Shown in pieces: positions 9,926 through 19,600 of a DNA stretch of 64,000 bases. Source of the DNA: Oscillatoria acuminata PCC 6304 (GTDB lineage Bacteria > Cyanobacteriota > Cyanobacteriia > Cyanobacteriales > Laspinemataceae); NCBI RefSeq assembly GCF_000317105.1, contig NC_019693.1:5643227-5707226 (forward strand). Reading direction: 5' to 3'. The translations under genes and the position numbers were made by a program. The notes below the pieces were generated by a model. It saw only the letters and a program-made list of their open reading frames with translations, was not told the DNA's origin and did no database searches. Each line of letters starts with the position of its first letter. Within the stretch, counting starts at the first letter, position 1.

Positions 9926-11683
9926 TCAACCCCTGTCGCCTGTTACTAAAGGATCGCGCCAAAAAATAATGTCCTCAGAAATGGGTTGAATTTCGGTGCC
10001 GGGATAGTAGAACTTGAGAATGCGATCGCTGGTCCATCCTAATTTCGCGAGTCGATGGGAACCACTTTGGCTCAATCCGACCCCATGTCCAAATCCGCCC
10101 CCGACAAAGACATACCCCTTAAAACTTTTATCCTCTCCATACATCCGTTCTAGGTAAAAGAATGTACTTAACGGGGCCCAGAAGGCTCGGAGGATTTCAT
10201 CTTTCACTAGTCTGACTGATCCCCGGTCCGTGGTGACGTTGACGGCGATCGCTCGACCGGCATTGCTTCTTTCCACCACGTCCACCGCTTTAATGGTCTG
10301 GAAATTGGCCTGGGGATGCTGCTTCTCTTGCAGATAATCCTTAAGATTTTTGTTCATTTGCGCCAAACTGCTGACTTCGCGCCAGCGAAAGACATCCCAC
10401 CCTTCTTCATTAAACCCTTTGTCCAAGGTAATAAACCGGCGGAAGTTCTGCTCGTTGTCTAAACTGTAGCGGGATAAATCCCAGACGTTGCCTACAGAGT
10501 CGAGGACCGCTCTCAAATAAGGGCGATCGGCTCCATCCCACATATCCTGGAAAGGGGCGGTGATCCCCCCGGTGGTGGAGGAATAGAGGGCGTCGATTAA
10601 TTCGTTGTTGTAAGTGAGCACTTTCCCGGCAGTGGCAGCGATCGCGAGATCGGACCGCTCCCAGGTCTCTCCAACTCCTTTATAAACCTGGCACTCGGTA
10701 TTGGCACAGAGTTCGTAGTTATCGATCGCAAATCGTCGCAGATTCCGCAAGACGTAGGTCCGAGCAATAATCGCCTGCGCTTCTACTGCGGGATAAGGCG
10801 CATCTGCCCCAATTTCATGGGGGACGACTCCCCGTAAATACTCTTCAATGGGGACCTCATTAACTAGGGTAAAGCTGCCGTAGGCATTGGGTTGAATTCG
10901 CAAATTACCAGGATACAGGGTGGGGTTGCGGTCCTCTTTTTCTCGGCTAACTTGAATCCGATCGCTCCCCGCCCAAATCTCTAGGCGATCGCGATTATAG
11001 CGGAACCCTTCATATACCCAACTCGGTTGGGGAGACTGCTGCACGATCGCCGTATCCAAAAAGGCCGCTTCATATCCCTCTGCTTGCAGGTTTTGCAGCA
11101 AGAACCGCCGCAATAAGGGGGTCCCATAGACTTCGCGCTTCGCCCAGACTTGCCAGCGTCCCGGATGGGCAATTTCTACCGCAATCCCCTTGTTTCGCCA
11201 TTCATCGGCATTCTGTTCCGCATTCTCAAAACTGCGATGGGTACTCAATACCAGCCGTTCTTCCAGCATGGGTTCGGCGAGGGGTTTCATGACGATTTCT
11301 AGCTGCATTTCGCTCATTTCCTGGGTTTGAGGCGTCCCATCACCCCCCTCAAAGCGGACATAGAGGCGATCGCCTTCTGGGGCTTTCAGAATCAGTTTAT
11401 CGGTGGGTTTGCTGCCAAACCGCTGCACAACCCCAATCTCCAGTTCTCGATTCTGGACTTGATTGGCGCGGACCACTTCCCCAGGAACGCTCCAGAAGCA
11501 CAGAACCGTAAACACCACCCCAGATATCCGTCCCAACCATTGGCGTCCCATCCGTTTGGCAGCGGGAGTGACAGGAGTTGGTTTCGGTCCGCCTGTACCT
11601 GGACTGGGAGCCAAGGATAGGCGATCGCTGACGATTGGAGCATGGACCCCCAGATTCTGTTTTTGATATGCTGTTGATTTCAC
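9926..11683 (-). CDS. SpoIID/LytB-domain protein
   Basis: A 585-residue exported protein. The C-terminal half is a SpoIID domain: EEYLRGVVPHEIGADAP, EAQAIIARTYVL, ELCANTECQVYKG, STTGGIT and near the end GGGFGHGVGLSQSG. SpoIID of endospore formers is a lytic transglycosylase acting on denuded peptidoglycan; cyanobacterial members are presumed cell-wall enzymes. The listed start is GTG 11683, preceded by GGGGA seven bases away. ATG 11551 (residue 45) begins a textbook signal peptide (basic residues, hydrophobic VVFTVLCF core, VRA cleavage site) and is an equally good start. The stop lies just downstream of the repeat element at 9754-9912. Confidence 0.85.
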   Translation of the reverse strand: MKSTAYQKQNLGVHAPIVSDRLSLAPSPGTGGPKPTPVTPAAKRMGRQWLGRISGVVFTVLCFWSVPGEVVRANQVQNRELEIGVVQRFGSKPTDKLILKAPEGDRLYVRFEGGDGTPQTQEMSEMQLEIVMKPLAEPMLEERLVLSTHRSFENAEQNADEWRNKGIAVEIAHPGRWQVWAKREVYGTPLLRRFLLQNLQAEGYEAAFLDTAIVQQSPQPSWVYEGFRYNRDRLEIWAGSDRIQVSREKEDRNPTLYPGNLRIQPNAYGSFTLVNEVPIEEYLRGVVPHEIGADAPYPAVEAQAIIARTYVLRNLRRFAIDNYELCANTECQVYKGVGETWERSDLAIAATAGKVLTYNNELIDALYSSTTGGITAPFQDMWDGADRPYLRAVLDSVGNVWDLSRYSLDNEQNFRRFITLDKGFNEEGWDVFRWREVSSLAQMNKNLKDYLQEKQHPQANFQTIKAVDVVERSNAGRAIAVNVTTDRGSVRLVKDEILRAFWAPLSTFFYLERMYGEDKSFKGYVFVGGGFGHGVGLSQSGSHRLAKLGWTSDRILKFYYPGTEIQPISEDIIFWRDPLVTGDRG

Positions 11684-11955
11684 CGTTCGATCCCCGTTTG
11701 TTTGGTTTAAATATCCGATCTAAACTCTCGACAATGGCCTAATTTTCCTCCCACTGCAAGCATTTCACTCCCTTAACCTCCAAGTGGGAGATCGCCTTGG
11801 ATAGGCGATCGGTCAATTTATCCCCTCTATTCTGGTCAAAATCCCCCCCAACTTTCAACCTATTTTTCACCCCAATTCCCCCATCTCCTTGTGGCAACTC
11901 ATACTCATTCCGACTATGATATAAGAAAGCCACCAAAAACCCAGAAATCACACCT

Positions 11956-12216
11956 ATGAGAGTCGAAGAAATCCCGATCGCCAAGATTCGGCGTCCCTTA
12001 CCGCGCCAGAATGACTTACAAAAAGTAGAGACGTTGATGGCGTCCATCCAAGAAATCGGATTATTAGAACCCATTGACGTGCTAGAAGTAGAAGGGGAAT
12101 ATTACGGCTTTTCGGGTTGTCATCGCTATGAGGCTTGTCAACGCCTAGGCCATAAAACCATTCGCTGTAACGTGCGTCGTGCTCCGCGATCGGTGCTAAA
12201 AATGCACCTCGCCTGA
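11956..12216 (+). CDS. srx: Sulfiredoxin
   Basis: An 86-residue protein with the sulfiredoxin/ParB-like fold. The signature FSGCHRYEAC contains the catalytic Cys and the adjacent HR used to bind ATP phosphate. Sulfiredoxin reduces the over-oxidised (sulfinic) form of 2-Cys peroxiredoxins using ATP. Length and the N-terminal EIPIAKIRRPLPRQN block match the cyanobacterial and plant family. It lies next to dps on the same strand (181-bp gap), consistent with a peroxide-defence neighbourhood. Confidence 0.92.
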   Translation: MRVEEIPIAKIRRPLPRQNDLQKVETLMASIQEIGLLEPIDVLEVEGEYYGFSGCHRYEACQRLGHKTIRCNVRRAPRSVLKMHLA

Positions 12217-12397
12217 GTCGATGCGTCCGATAGAGCCGGTACAGTATTCAATAAATGGGACGGTTACCGGGTTTTTGGACCTGTCTTGAATTCCCGCGCC
12301 AGCAGTATGTTATCAAGAAACCTGCTTTCTCACCCCTACTGTACCGACACTCTAGTAATCCCGTTAACAATATACTCGTTCTAAAGGAGACCGAATC

Positions 12398-12922
12398 ATG
12401 GCAAAAGATAAAGACAAAGAGAAAGATAAAGAGAAAGATAAAGACAAAGGCTCAAAAATCAATACTGGCATTAATGTAGAAGACCGGCAACAAATCGCCG
12501 AAGGATTATCACGAGTCCTCGCCGATACTTACACCCTCTACCTAAAAACCCATAATTTCCATTGGAACGTCACCGGGCCAATGTTTCAGACCTTGCACTT
12601 GATGTTTGAGGAGCAATACAACGAATTGGCCTTAGCGGTGGATGCGATCGCCGAGCGGATTCGGGCCTTGGGATATCCAGCACCCGCGACTTATAGCGAG
12701 TTTAGTAAATTAAGCTCCATTGAAGAAACCCTCGGCGTTCCGAAGGCGAAAGAGATGATTCAGTTGTTAGTGGAAGGACAAGAAGCCGTAGTGCGGACTG
12801 CGCGTTCTGTTTTCCCCACCGCTGATGGAGCAAACGATGAACCCACCGCTGATTTATTAACCCAACGGATGCACATTCATGAAAAAACCGCTTGGATGTT
12901 AAGAAGTCTGCTGGAAGAATAA
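12398..12922 (+). CDS. dps: Dps-family ferritin-like protein with lysine-rich tail
   Basis: A 174-residue Dps protein. The ferroxidase-site residues lie in [12 protein letters not shown] (His) and in [11 protein letters not shown] (Asp/Glu); the four-helix ferritin core runs from about residue 25 to the end. Dps dodecamers oxidise Fe(II) with H2O2, store iron and in some species coat DNA. The first ~18 residues are a K-D/E alternation ([16 protein letters not shown]) encoded by a simple 'aaagataaagac' DNA repeat. A strong AAGGAGA precedes the ATG by 8 bases. An overlapping ORF in another frame (12255-12479) is a shadow. Confidence 0.93.
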   Translation: MAKDKDKEKDKEKDKDKGSKINTGINVEDRQQIAEGLSRVLADTYTLYLKTHNFHWNVTGPMFQTLHLMFEEQYNELALAVDAIAERIRALGYPAPATYSEFSKLSSIEETLGVPKAKEMIQLLVEGQEAVVRTARSVFPTADGANDEPTADLLTQRMHIHEKTAWMLRSLLEE

Positions 12923-12993
12923 AGCATCGGTTAAATCTAGCTAACTAGAACTCAGAAATTGGGTTTCTAGGTGAGTGATGAAAAACGGGAGAT

Positions 12994-13057
12994 AACGACT
13001 GAAGTCGTTACTACAAACGGGGAAAATCTCCTGTTCGTAGTAACGACTTCAGTCGTT
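12994..13057. repeat. 21-bp inverted repeat between dps and the HTH gene
   Basis: Arms at 12994-13014 and 13037-13057 are perfect inverted complements (AACGACTGAAGTCGTTACTAC), and each arm is itself partly palindromic. The same motif recurs near 54955, so it is a dispersed repeat that may also terminate dps transcription. Confidence 0.75.
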
Positions 13058-13114
13058 TCTTCGCAGTTTGTAATATGATATCCAAGATGACATTAGATTG
13101 AGCAACTCCAACTC

Positions 13115-13756
13115 ATGAGTGATACTCCAGACGCCAGCCAACAATTACAAGGGTTAATGCAAAGGGTGGGAATCCCCAGCTTTCGATCGCTCGCTCGTCA
13201 AGCGGGTGTATCTCACTGGCAAGTAAGGCAACTGCGCCAGGGAAAGGCGTTGCAGATGCGTGTAGAACCCTTGCTGGTGCTGGCAAATGTCCTCCAAGTC
13301 ACCCTATCCGAGTTATTAGTGAGATGCGCTGGAGTTGAAGAGGCAGAACCCCTAGAGCAGAGTTCGACAGTGCAAGCGGAATACGATCGCCTCCAAGTTC
13401 AGATGCAGCAGCAACGGGAGACGCTGTTGCAGGAATTTCAACTCACCAGTTTAGATATTTTAGAGTCCTGGTTAAGAAATTGGCCCACTGCTGCTTATGC
13501 CGCCACCCAAAATCCGGACTTGCCTGCGGTGCGGTTGCTTCCGCTGCTGCATCCGGTGGAACGGTTGTTGCAAGAGTGGGGAGTGGAGGCGATCGCCCCT
13601 GTCGGTTCGGACATTCCATACAATCCCCAGCAGCATCAATTACGGGAGGGAATGGCTGAACCCGGGGAACTGGTGAGAGTCCGCAGTACGGGATATCGCC
13701 AAGGGGATAAGCTGCTGTATCGCGCCGAGGTTAGTCCCAAAAAGGAGCAGGAATGA
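13115..13756 (+). CDS. Helix-turn-helix protein with GrpE-like C-terminal domain
   Basis: A 213-residue protein in three parts. Residues ~15-70 form an XRE-type helix-turn-helix (FRSLARQAGVSHWQVRQLRQG, then the LLVLANVLQVTLSELL helix). Residues ~85-130 are a coiled coil (EYDRLQVQMQQQRETLLQEF). Residues ~140-210 resemble the beta head of GrpE: VERLLQEWGVEAIAPVG, a PYNPQQHQL segment in place of FDPxxHEA, and VRVRSTGY...YRAEVSP in place of VxxVxxxGYxxxxRxxRPAxVxV. GrpE is the nucleotide exchange factor of DnaK. The combination suggests a DnaK-linked regulator or a GrpE paralogue that binds DNA. It stands alone and no partner is adjacent. Confidence 0.7.
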   Translation: MSDTPDASQQLQGLMQRVGIPSFRSLARQAGVSHWQVRQLRQGKALQMRVEPLLVLANVLQVTLSELLVRCAGVEEAEPLEQSSTVQAEYDRLQVQMQQQRETLLQEFQLTSLDILESWLRNWPTAAYAATQNPDLPAVRLLPLLHPVERLLQEWGVEAIAPVGSDIPYNPQQHQLREGMAEPGELVRVRSTGYRQGDKLLYRAEVSPKKEQE

Positions 13757-13764
13757 GGGAGAAA

Positions 13765-14577
13765 TCAGTTGAGAGGTCTCATGGATGGGATGGGATTGAG
13801 CCATCGGAGGATTTCATCTTTGAGGCGAACGGGTTCGCGATACATTTCTAGGCGGACCCACTGGGCGATCGCATCCAAAGGAGAGAATTCCGTCCCCGAT
13901 TTCCACCCCGGGTCTTGACTTAAGGGAGTGAGATGATTTCCCGGGATAGTGAGCATCGATACCAGGTCAGGAAAGCGTTTTTGCATCACAGGAAATAACA
14001 GCAGAGTTTGATCCAGAGTATCGTCTTTAAATTTGACAATCAGATTCCGCTTAATTTGATAATTTCTGGCAATAATTTGGTTGGTTTCTTCTGGAGAAGG
14101 AGTAAATTCAACGGAGAAAGCTGTAGGTAATTTACTCCCCCAAGCTGTGGGTAATTGTTCCATTAATTCTAAGAAAGGAATGGAACGACGGGCGGGGTAA
14201 TTATTATAGGAAATGAGGATATTCCCAGCGCGTTCGACTTCAAATAAACTGCCAATTAGCAAATGGAGTTTACAACCCATGCTATGACCGATTCCATAGA
14301 TAGGAAGATAGCGTTTGGGGAGTTTACCGGATAGACGCAATTGTTCTACACACCACTCGAACCGTTCCAGGATATTAGCGGCGATCGCACCGTGGTCGAA
14401 ATTACTAACAAACGGCGTAGCGATAATCGCATATCCTTGGAGACTCAGTTGTTCGAGTAACCATCGATAGGTCACTTGGGGCGCTGCCGCCAGGAATGCG
14501 CCCCCCAAAAAATGAACAATGCCCCGAGTACGAGGCGGAATATGGACCCAATTACCGGATATTTCTTGCCAATTCAT
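13765..14577 (-). CDS. DUF1350 alpha/beta-hydrolase-like protein
   Basis: A 270-residue protein from ATG 14577; a TTG four codons upstream (14589) is less likely. The pattern VHFLGGAF, the nucleophile-elbow-like GIGHSMGCKLH and a late GNHLTPL His region fit the DUF1350 family of alpha/beta-hydrolase-like proteins conserved in cyanobacteria and plastids. The biochemical role of the family is not established as far as I know. It is convergent with the HTH-GrpE-like gene, the two stop codons lying about 8 bases apart. About 300 bases upstream (14578-14876) hold no convincing gene. Confidence 0.75.
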   Translation of the reverse strand: MNWQEISGNWVHIPPRTRGIVHFLGGAFLAAAPQVTYRWLLEQLSLQGYAIIATPFVSNFDHGAIAANILERFEWCVEQLRLSGKLPKRYLPIYGIGHSMGCKLHLLIGSLFEVERAGNILISYNNYPARRSIPFLELMEQLPTAWGSKLPTAFSVEFTPSPEETNQIIARNYQIKRNLIVKFKDDTLDQTLLLFPVMQKRFPDLVSMLTIPGNHLTPLSQDPGWKSGTEFSPLDAIAQWVRLEMYREPVRLKDEILRWLNPIPSMRPLN

Positions 14578-14876
14578 GCCCAAACTCAATAAAAGTGCAG
14601 TTGTTCCCTAATTTTAGGCGATCGCCCGGGTAACTTCCCACTCCACAGGGTCAAATCCACAATTCGGTTGTTGCGGGCGTGACAATCTCAACCCCAATTT
14701 ACGGATAATCTCTAAGCCCTTTAGCATTGAAATTGAAGGATTCCAGCAAGCAACCAACACCCCATCTGTAGCCGCGATTCGCGAATCGCCAGTCCAAAAA
14801 TAACCAAACTGGAAAAGACAGAAAATTATCAGCAATTTAAGCCTTTCAACAATTAAATTGATACAACAATCACCAA

Positions 14877-15482
14877 TCAAGACGGAGAAGAAATAGCACT
14901 CAATAAAATACCTAAAATCTTGGCAACTTCCGACAAATAATACTCGACCCTATCAATATAAACCATCTGACCCTCTAACTTCAAAAATCTCCAAACCGTC
15001 CCCGAAGTCACCGCCCCATAAATCGTAGGAATCTGATTTCCCTCCTCTTCATTAAACAACTGCGCCGCCAACATTTCCGCCACACATTGCCCGAAACCCG
15101 CCTTGATGTCTTCTTTTTTAGCTTCGACTAAAGTAATGACTGGGGCGCTGATAAACAGTCGTTCCGGTGATAAACTGATTAAAAAATCACAAGTTCCATT
15201 CAATCCTCGTTCTGGGGCAACATTAAACTCCGAACCCGAAAACAAACCAACTTGATACTTAACCTGCCGCCTGACTTCCAGTAAAATTGGCGCAATAATC
15301 AGTTCAGACCGAGCTTTTTCAGTATTAATATCCACCGCTAAGGCAGCATTTTCTTTTAAAAACTCCTGAAGCATTTCGCTGGGCCGCACTTCGGAGATGT
15401 CAACAAATAAATCGGTATTTTCATTTAAAATTAAGTTAAAATTCTTAATAATTCGATTAAGTTTAAAATCGCTATAAACCAT
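14877..15482 (-). CDS. Conserved protein with PD-(D/E)xK nuclease-like core
   Basis: A 201-residue protein from ATG 15482 (MVYSDFKLNRII); the frame runs upstream to 15536 without support. A central D...(x)n...ExK arrangement is visible: CDFLISLS followed by ITLVEAKKEDIKAGFGQCVAEM, the pattern of the restriction-endonuclease-like core. I have seen such proteins as stand-alone cyanobacterial hypotheticals; they are not proven nucleases. It is divergent from the Uma2 gene, whose product shares the same general fold; the 265 bases between the two starts probably hold both promoters. Confidence 0.7.
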   Translation of the reverse strand: MVYSDFKLNRIIKNFNLILNENTDLFVDISEVRPSEMLQEFLKENAALAVDINTEKARSELIIAPILLEVRRQVKYQVGLFSGSEFNVAPERGLNGTCDFLISLSPERLFISAPVITLVEAKKEDIKAGFGQCVAEMLAAQLFNEEEGNQIPTIYGAVTSGTVWRFLKLEGQMVYIDRVEYYLSEVAKILGILLSAISSPS

Positions 15483-15747
15483 TGTGTATTCGCTCTTAAA
15501 AAGAGATGAGTTAGAGTTTGCCCAACAGAGATTCATATCCTTGGGGTATCTTACTCGTTTTCTTGCAGCAGTGCGTCATAGAGAACGCCAGCAAGATGTG
15601 ATGCCTCTTCTTGAAACGGGGAAATTCAGCTATACTGGGGAAGAGAATCCCTTGGGGCGGCCCCTGTACTGTAAACCCAGATTACTCAACCGCCAACCTT
15701 GGCAAAACCCTCGGAGGCATTCCCAAACCGTTCAGGAGAAAACCGTT

Positions 15748-16314
15748 ATGACTCCCGCAATTCAATCCCTAACTGAGATTACCCTGGAAGACTTCTTGCA
15801 GTTACCCGAAACCAAACCTGCCAGTGACTATATCAATGGAGTAATTTATCAAAAACCCATGCCACAAGGAGAACATAGCCGATTACAAGCTCGTCTTTTA
15901 TCCTTAATTAATCAACTGGGTGAACCTCAGAACTTAGCTTCTGCCTTTCCCGAGTTACGCTGTACATTTGGTGGGTCTGCAATCGTGCCAGATATAGCAG
16001 TATTTGAATGGCACAGGATTCCCCGAAAACCGAATGGCAGAGTGGAAAATCGATTTACAATTGCACCGGATTGGACGATTGAAATTTTGTCTCCCGACCA
16101 ATCGGCAACTCGGGTCATTCAGAAAATTATCCTATGCCTCAATCATGGAACAAAGTTGGGATGGTTAGTCGATCCAGAGGATGAATCGGTGTTAATTTTT
16201 AAACCCAATCAAAACCCAGAATTAAAAACTGGAGATGATGCGTTACCCGGTTTAAGTATATTAACCGATTGGCAATTATCAGCCCAAGATTTATTTGGAT
16301 GGCTGTATTCATAG
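15748..16314 (+). CDS. Uma2 family (DUF820) putative endonuclease
   Basis: 188 residues from ATG 15748, preceded by CAGGAGAAAA; the open frame extends to 15484 across the divergent promoter region but is not supported there. Family features: LTLEDFLQLPE-like start (ITLEDFLQLPET), the Y-I-N-G-V-I-Y strand, PDIAVFEW (Asp), WTIEILSPDQS (Glu) and LGWLVDPED. Uma2 proteins have a restriction-enzyme-like fold and are massively expanded in filamentous cyanobacteria; their biological role is unclear. A broken second copy follows downstream. Confidence 0.85.
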   Translation: MTPAIQSLTEITLEDFLQLPETKPASDYINGVIYQKPMPQGEHSRLQARLLSLINQLGEPQNLASAFPELRCTFGGSAIVPDIAVFEWHRIPRKPNGRVENRFTIAPDWTIEILSPDQSATRVIQKIILCLNHGTKLGWLVDPEDESVLIFKPNQNPELKTGDDALPGLSILTDWQLSAQDLFGWLYS

Positions 16315-16366
16315 TTAAAACCGGAGGAAATAAGACAGACGCTTTCTTTGCAAACGAGAAGCTCAT

Positions 16367-16398
16367 CTGTAGAGACGATTCGCGAATCGCCTCTACAG
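16367..16398. repeat. 32-bp near-perfect palindrome
   Basis: CTGTAGAG-x-CGATTCGCG and its complement form a 16-bp stem with one mismatch. It sits directly before the residual Uma2 coding sequence and may mark the insertion that broke it. A related palindrome (GTAGAGGCGATT...) is at 42098-42125. Confidence 0.7.
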
Positions 16399-16406
16399 AT
16401 ATAACG

Positions 16407-16555
16407 CAACTGGGTTGGTTTATCGATTGGCAAGACTGATTAATGGCGATCGCCTCCCCAGCGTTAAAGCAGAATCGGATATTCTGCCGGTTTTAAGCAG
16501 TTTTCCAAATTGGGAATTATCGGTGAATCAAGTTTTTGATTTATTAAGTTTTTGA
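16407..16555 (+). pseudogene. Fragment of a second Uma2 gene, frameshifted
   Basis: Bases 16407-16440 read QLGWFIDWQD, matching KLGWLVDPED of the intact Uma2 protein upstream. A different frame then continues through about 16446-16555 as GDRLPS...ILPVLSSFPNWELS and ends FDLLSF-stop, the usual Uma2 C-terminus (compare LPGLSILTDWQLS...LFGWLYS in the intact copy). No start codon or N-terminal domain precedes it. It is therefore the eroded 3' end of a tandem duplicate. Confidence 0.6.
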
Positions 16556-16633
16556 AGCCCTAAAATTAGCTCCAAAAAAGGAGGTTTCTGAACAACCTAC
16601 TCTCAAAACATCACGCCGGATACGGATTGGGAA

Positions 16634-19600
16634 TTAGCGACGGTTGAATCGCCCACCGATGAGACGATAGAGGATTATCGCAACAAACAAAATCAGGGCA
16701 AAGGGAAAAAAGGGAAGGGCAATAACGCCCCCCATAAAACATAAAATCAGATGAAATTGACCCCGTTGGGGAAATTTAGCAATTTTTTTCATCCAATTGG
16801 GAATCGGGTAAGCGTCAAGAGGTAAACCCAATTCTTGATAAATTAATTGGGCTTGCTGTGAGGCTGCAAAGCCTTCTTTGATTTTGCCTATTTTTTGGTA
16901 CAAAGAACCTAAATTGTTTAAAGAATTGGCTTCCCCCTGTCTGTTGCCGATTTGCCGGTTGATTTCCAGAGATTGTTCGTGAAAGGCGATCGCTTCGCTG
17001 TAGCGTCCCAGGGAATGGTAAGCGTTACCTAAATTGTTTAAAGAACGGGCTTCCCCCCTTCTGTCGCCGATTTGCCGTTGGATTGCCAGAGATTGTTCGG
17101 GAAAGGAGATCGCTTCGCTGTAGCGTCCCAGGGAATAGTAAGGGTTACCTAAATTGCCTAAAGAAGTGGCTTCCCCCCCTCTGTTGCCGATTTCCCGGAA
17201 AATTGCCAGAGATTGTTCGGAAAAGGCGATCGCTTCGCTGTAACGTCCCAGGGAATAGTAAGCGTTACCTAAATTATTGAAAGAAGCGGCTTCCCCCCCT
17301 CTGTCGCCTATTTCCCGTTGGATTTCCAAAGATTGTTCGTGAAAGGAGATCGCTTCGCTGTAGCGTCCCAGAGAATAGTAAGCGTTACCTAAACCGATTA
17401 AAGAATCGGCTTCCCCCTGTCTGTCGCCGATTTGCCGGTTGATTTCCAGAGATTGTTTGTGAAAGGCGATCGCTTCTCTGTAGCGTCCCAGGGAATCGTA
17501 ATCCTTACCTAAATTATTTAAAGAATTAGCTTCCCCCTGTCTGTTGCCGATGTCCCGGTTGATTTCCAGAGATTGTTCGTGAAAGGAGATCGCTTCGCTG
17601 TAGCATCCCAGGGAATCGTAAGCGTTACCTAAATTGCCTAAAGAAGCGGCTTCCCCCCCTCTGTTGCCGATTTGCCGGTTGATTTCCAGAGATTGTTCGT
17701 GAAAGGAGATCGCTTCGCTGTAGCGTCCCAGGGAATGGTAAGCGTTACCTAAACCGATTAAAGAATTGGCTTCCCCCTGTCTGTTGCCGATTTGCCGGTT
17801 GATTTCCAGAGATTGTTCGTAAAAGACGATCGCTTCGCTGTAGCGTCCCGGGGAATAGTAAGCGTTACCTAAATTATTTAAAGAATCGGCTTCCCCCTGT
17901 TTGTTGCCGATTTGCCGGTTGATTTCCAGAGATTGTTCGTGAAAGCCGATCGCTTCGCTGTAGCGTCCCAGGGGATGGTAAGCGTTACCTAAATTATTTA
18001 AAGAATCGGCTTCCCCCTGTTTGTTGCCGATTTGCCGGTTGATTTCCAGAGATTGGTCGTGAAAGCCGATCGCTTCAGTATAGCGCCCCAGGGAATTGTA
18101 AGCGTTACCTAACAATGTTAAAGAGGTAGTATATCGCCAACCTTGCCGATTCTGGAGATGAGCCATTAATTGCTGGTAGAGTTCTGCAAGGAGTTGGTTG
18201 TTGCCCCGTAAATCAAGAAAATAACTGACATTATCTCCCTGCCGAATTACATCAAACGCTGCCTCATACTCACCCAACTCACAGCCATGATAAAACACCT
18301 CTAAATATTCTCGCACATCCTCCACAGTCTGCCACTCCGGGCGGGATTTGAAGCGACTTTTATAAAACTTGATCGCCTGTAAATGCCCCTCCCGCAAATC
18401 TCCCACTCTAAACTTGAGATAGTCCAAAATCAAAGGTTGGAACGTATAACCCCCCGCCTCTGCCACCAAAAAACCCCGTTTCGCCAACCCCCGCAACTCC
18501 TTCTCTGCCACCGCTTCCCCAACCATCGCGCTGGCTACATCAGCATTGAAGGCTTGACGGAACACCACCAGAGACAGCAACACCCGCCGCCACATCTCGG
18601 ACAACCGATTAAAACTAGCATCCAACACCGCCACCAACTGCACCACCTCCCGACGGTGGTAGCCTTGCAAACGCGACATCAACGCCCCGACATCAGCGAT
18701 TCCCAACTCCGCCAAGTCCGCAAGGGTCGCCCCATCGCCGAACTCCCCATACAACAACCCCGCCACCAACCGCAGGGTCAGGGGATGTCCGTTCACCTGG
18801 TCAACAAAACCCTCCAGTTCTTCCGCAGTCCCCCCAACGCCCAAATCCCGCAGCAGTCGTGCCCCTTCCTCTGCCGATAGTCCTGGTAGGGGCAATTCTG
18901 TCGGTTTATCCTGCACCAAATTCGGGGAAATTTGCGTCGTTACGAGAATTTCCGTGTGATGACAGTCCCCCACCCACTGTTGCAAAAACTCTTTATATCC
19001 TTCATCCTGCAACACCGATTCTAAGTTATCCAATACCAGGAGAAACCGCCGCCGTTGCAGACAATGAACCAAGACATTGGTGAGGCGAGTTTCTTCGATT
19101 TGTTGCAACTCCTGGGGGGAGAGTTTCCCAAACTGCTGCAATATTCCCCTCGCCACAATAGAATACAGCGGACGCCGCCCCAAGTCCAGCCACAGTTTAT
19201 CCTCAAAATCCGTCCGTTGCCGATACACTTTCGCCGCTAGGGTGGATTTTCCCATTCCTCCGATTCCGACAATGACCCCGAGTTTGGTATTCTCATCATC
19301 CAACCACCGGTTAACCGTGGTCAATTCCGCCTCCCGTCCCTGCCAATTCGTCTCATTCGGGGGGTTAGTATCTAAGGTGAAGGAAATAGGTTGTAGGTCG
19401 GGTTTTTCCGGTCGATTGAAATAATCCTCAAGTATTTTACCGATCTCTCGGATGTCTTCTGCTAAACGCCATAATTCCTTCTGCAACTCAGTTCGCATTT
19501 GGGCAATTTCCGCCTGAGTGACTCCCAACTCCTGCAACACCGCCTCAAACCCAGACTCAATTTGTCCGCCCAACACCTGAAACCGTTGGGAATTTTCCTC

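Noticed and set aside
11739-12074. 111-codon minus-strand frame with a hydrophobic stretch
   Set aside because: About a third overlaps sulfiredoxin in antisense, and the rest has no recognisable family or ribosome site.
14614-14880. 88-codon frame on the minus strand
   Set aside because: It crosses a dispersed palindrome (gattcgcgaatcgcc), has no family features or good ribosome site, and only fills the gap between two genes.
15484-15747. N-terminal extension of the Uma2 frame to 15484
   Set aside because: It would overlap the divergent gene's start region and has no Uma2 similarity; ATG 15748 has a proper ribosome site.
16907-18106. Regularly spaced 120-bp repeats that could suggest a CRISPR-like array
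   Set aside because: The repeats are contiguous without spacers, keep one open frame and encode TPR units of the STAND protein; no cas gene is near.
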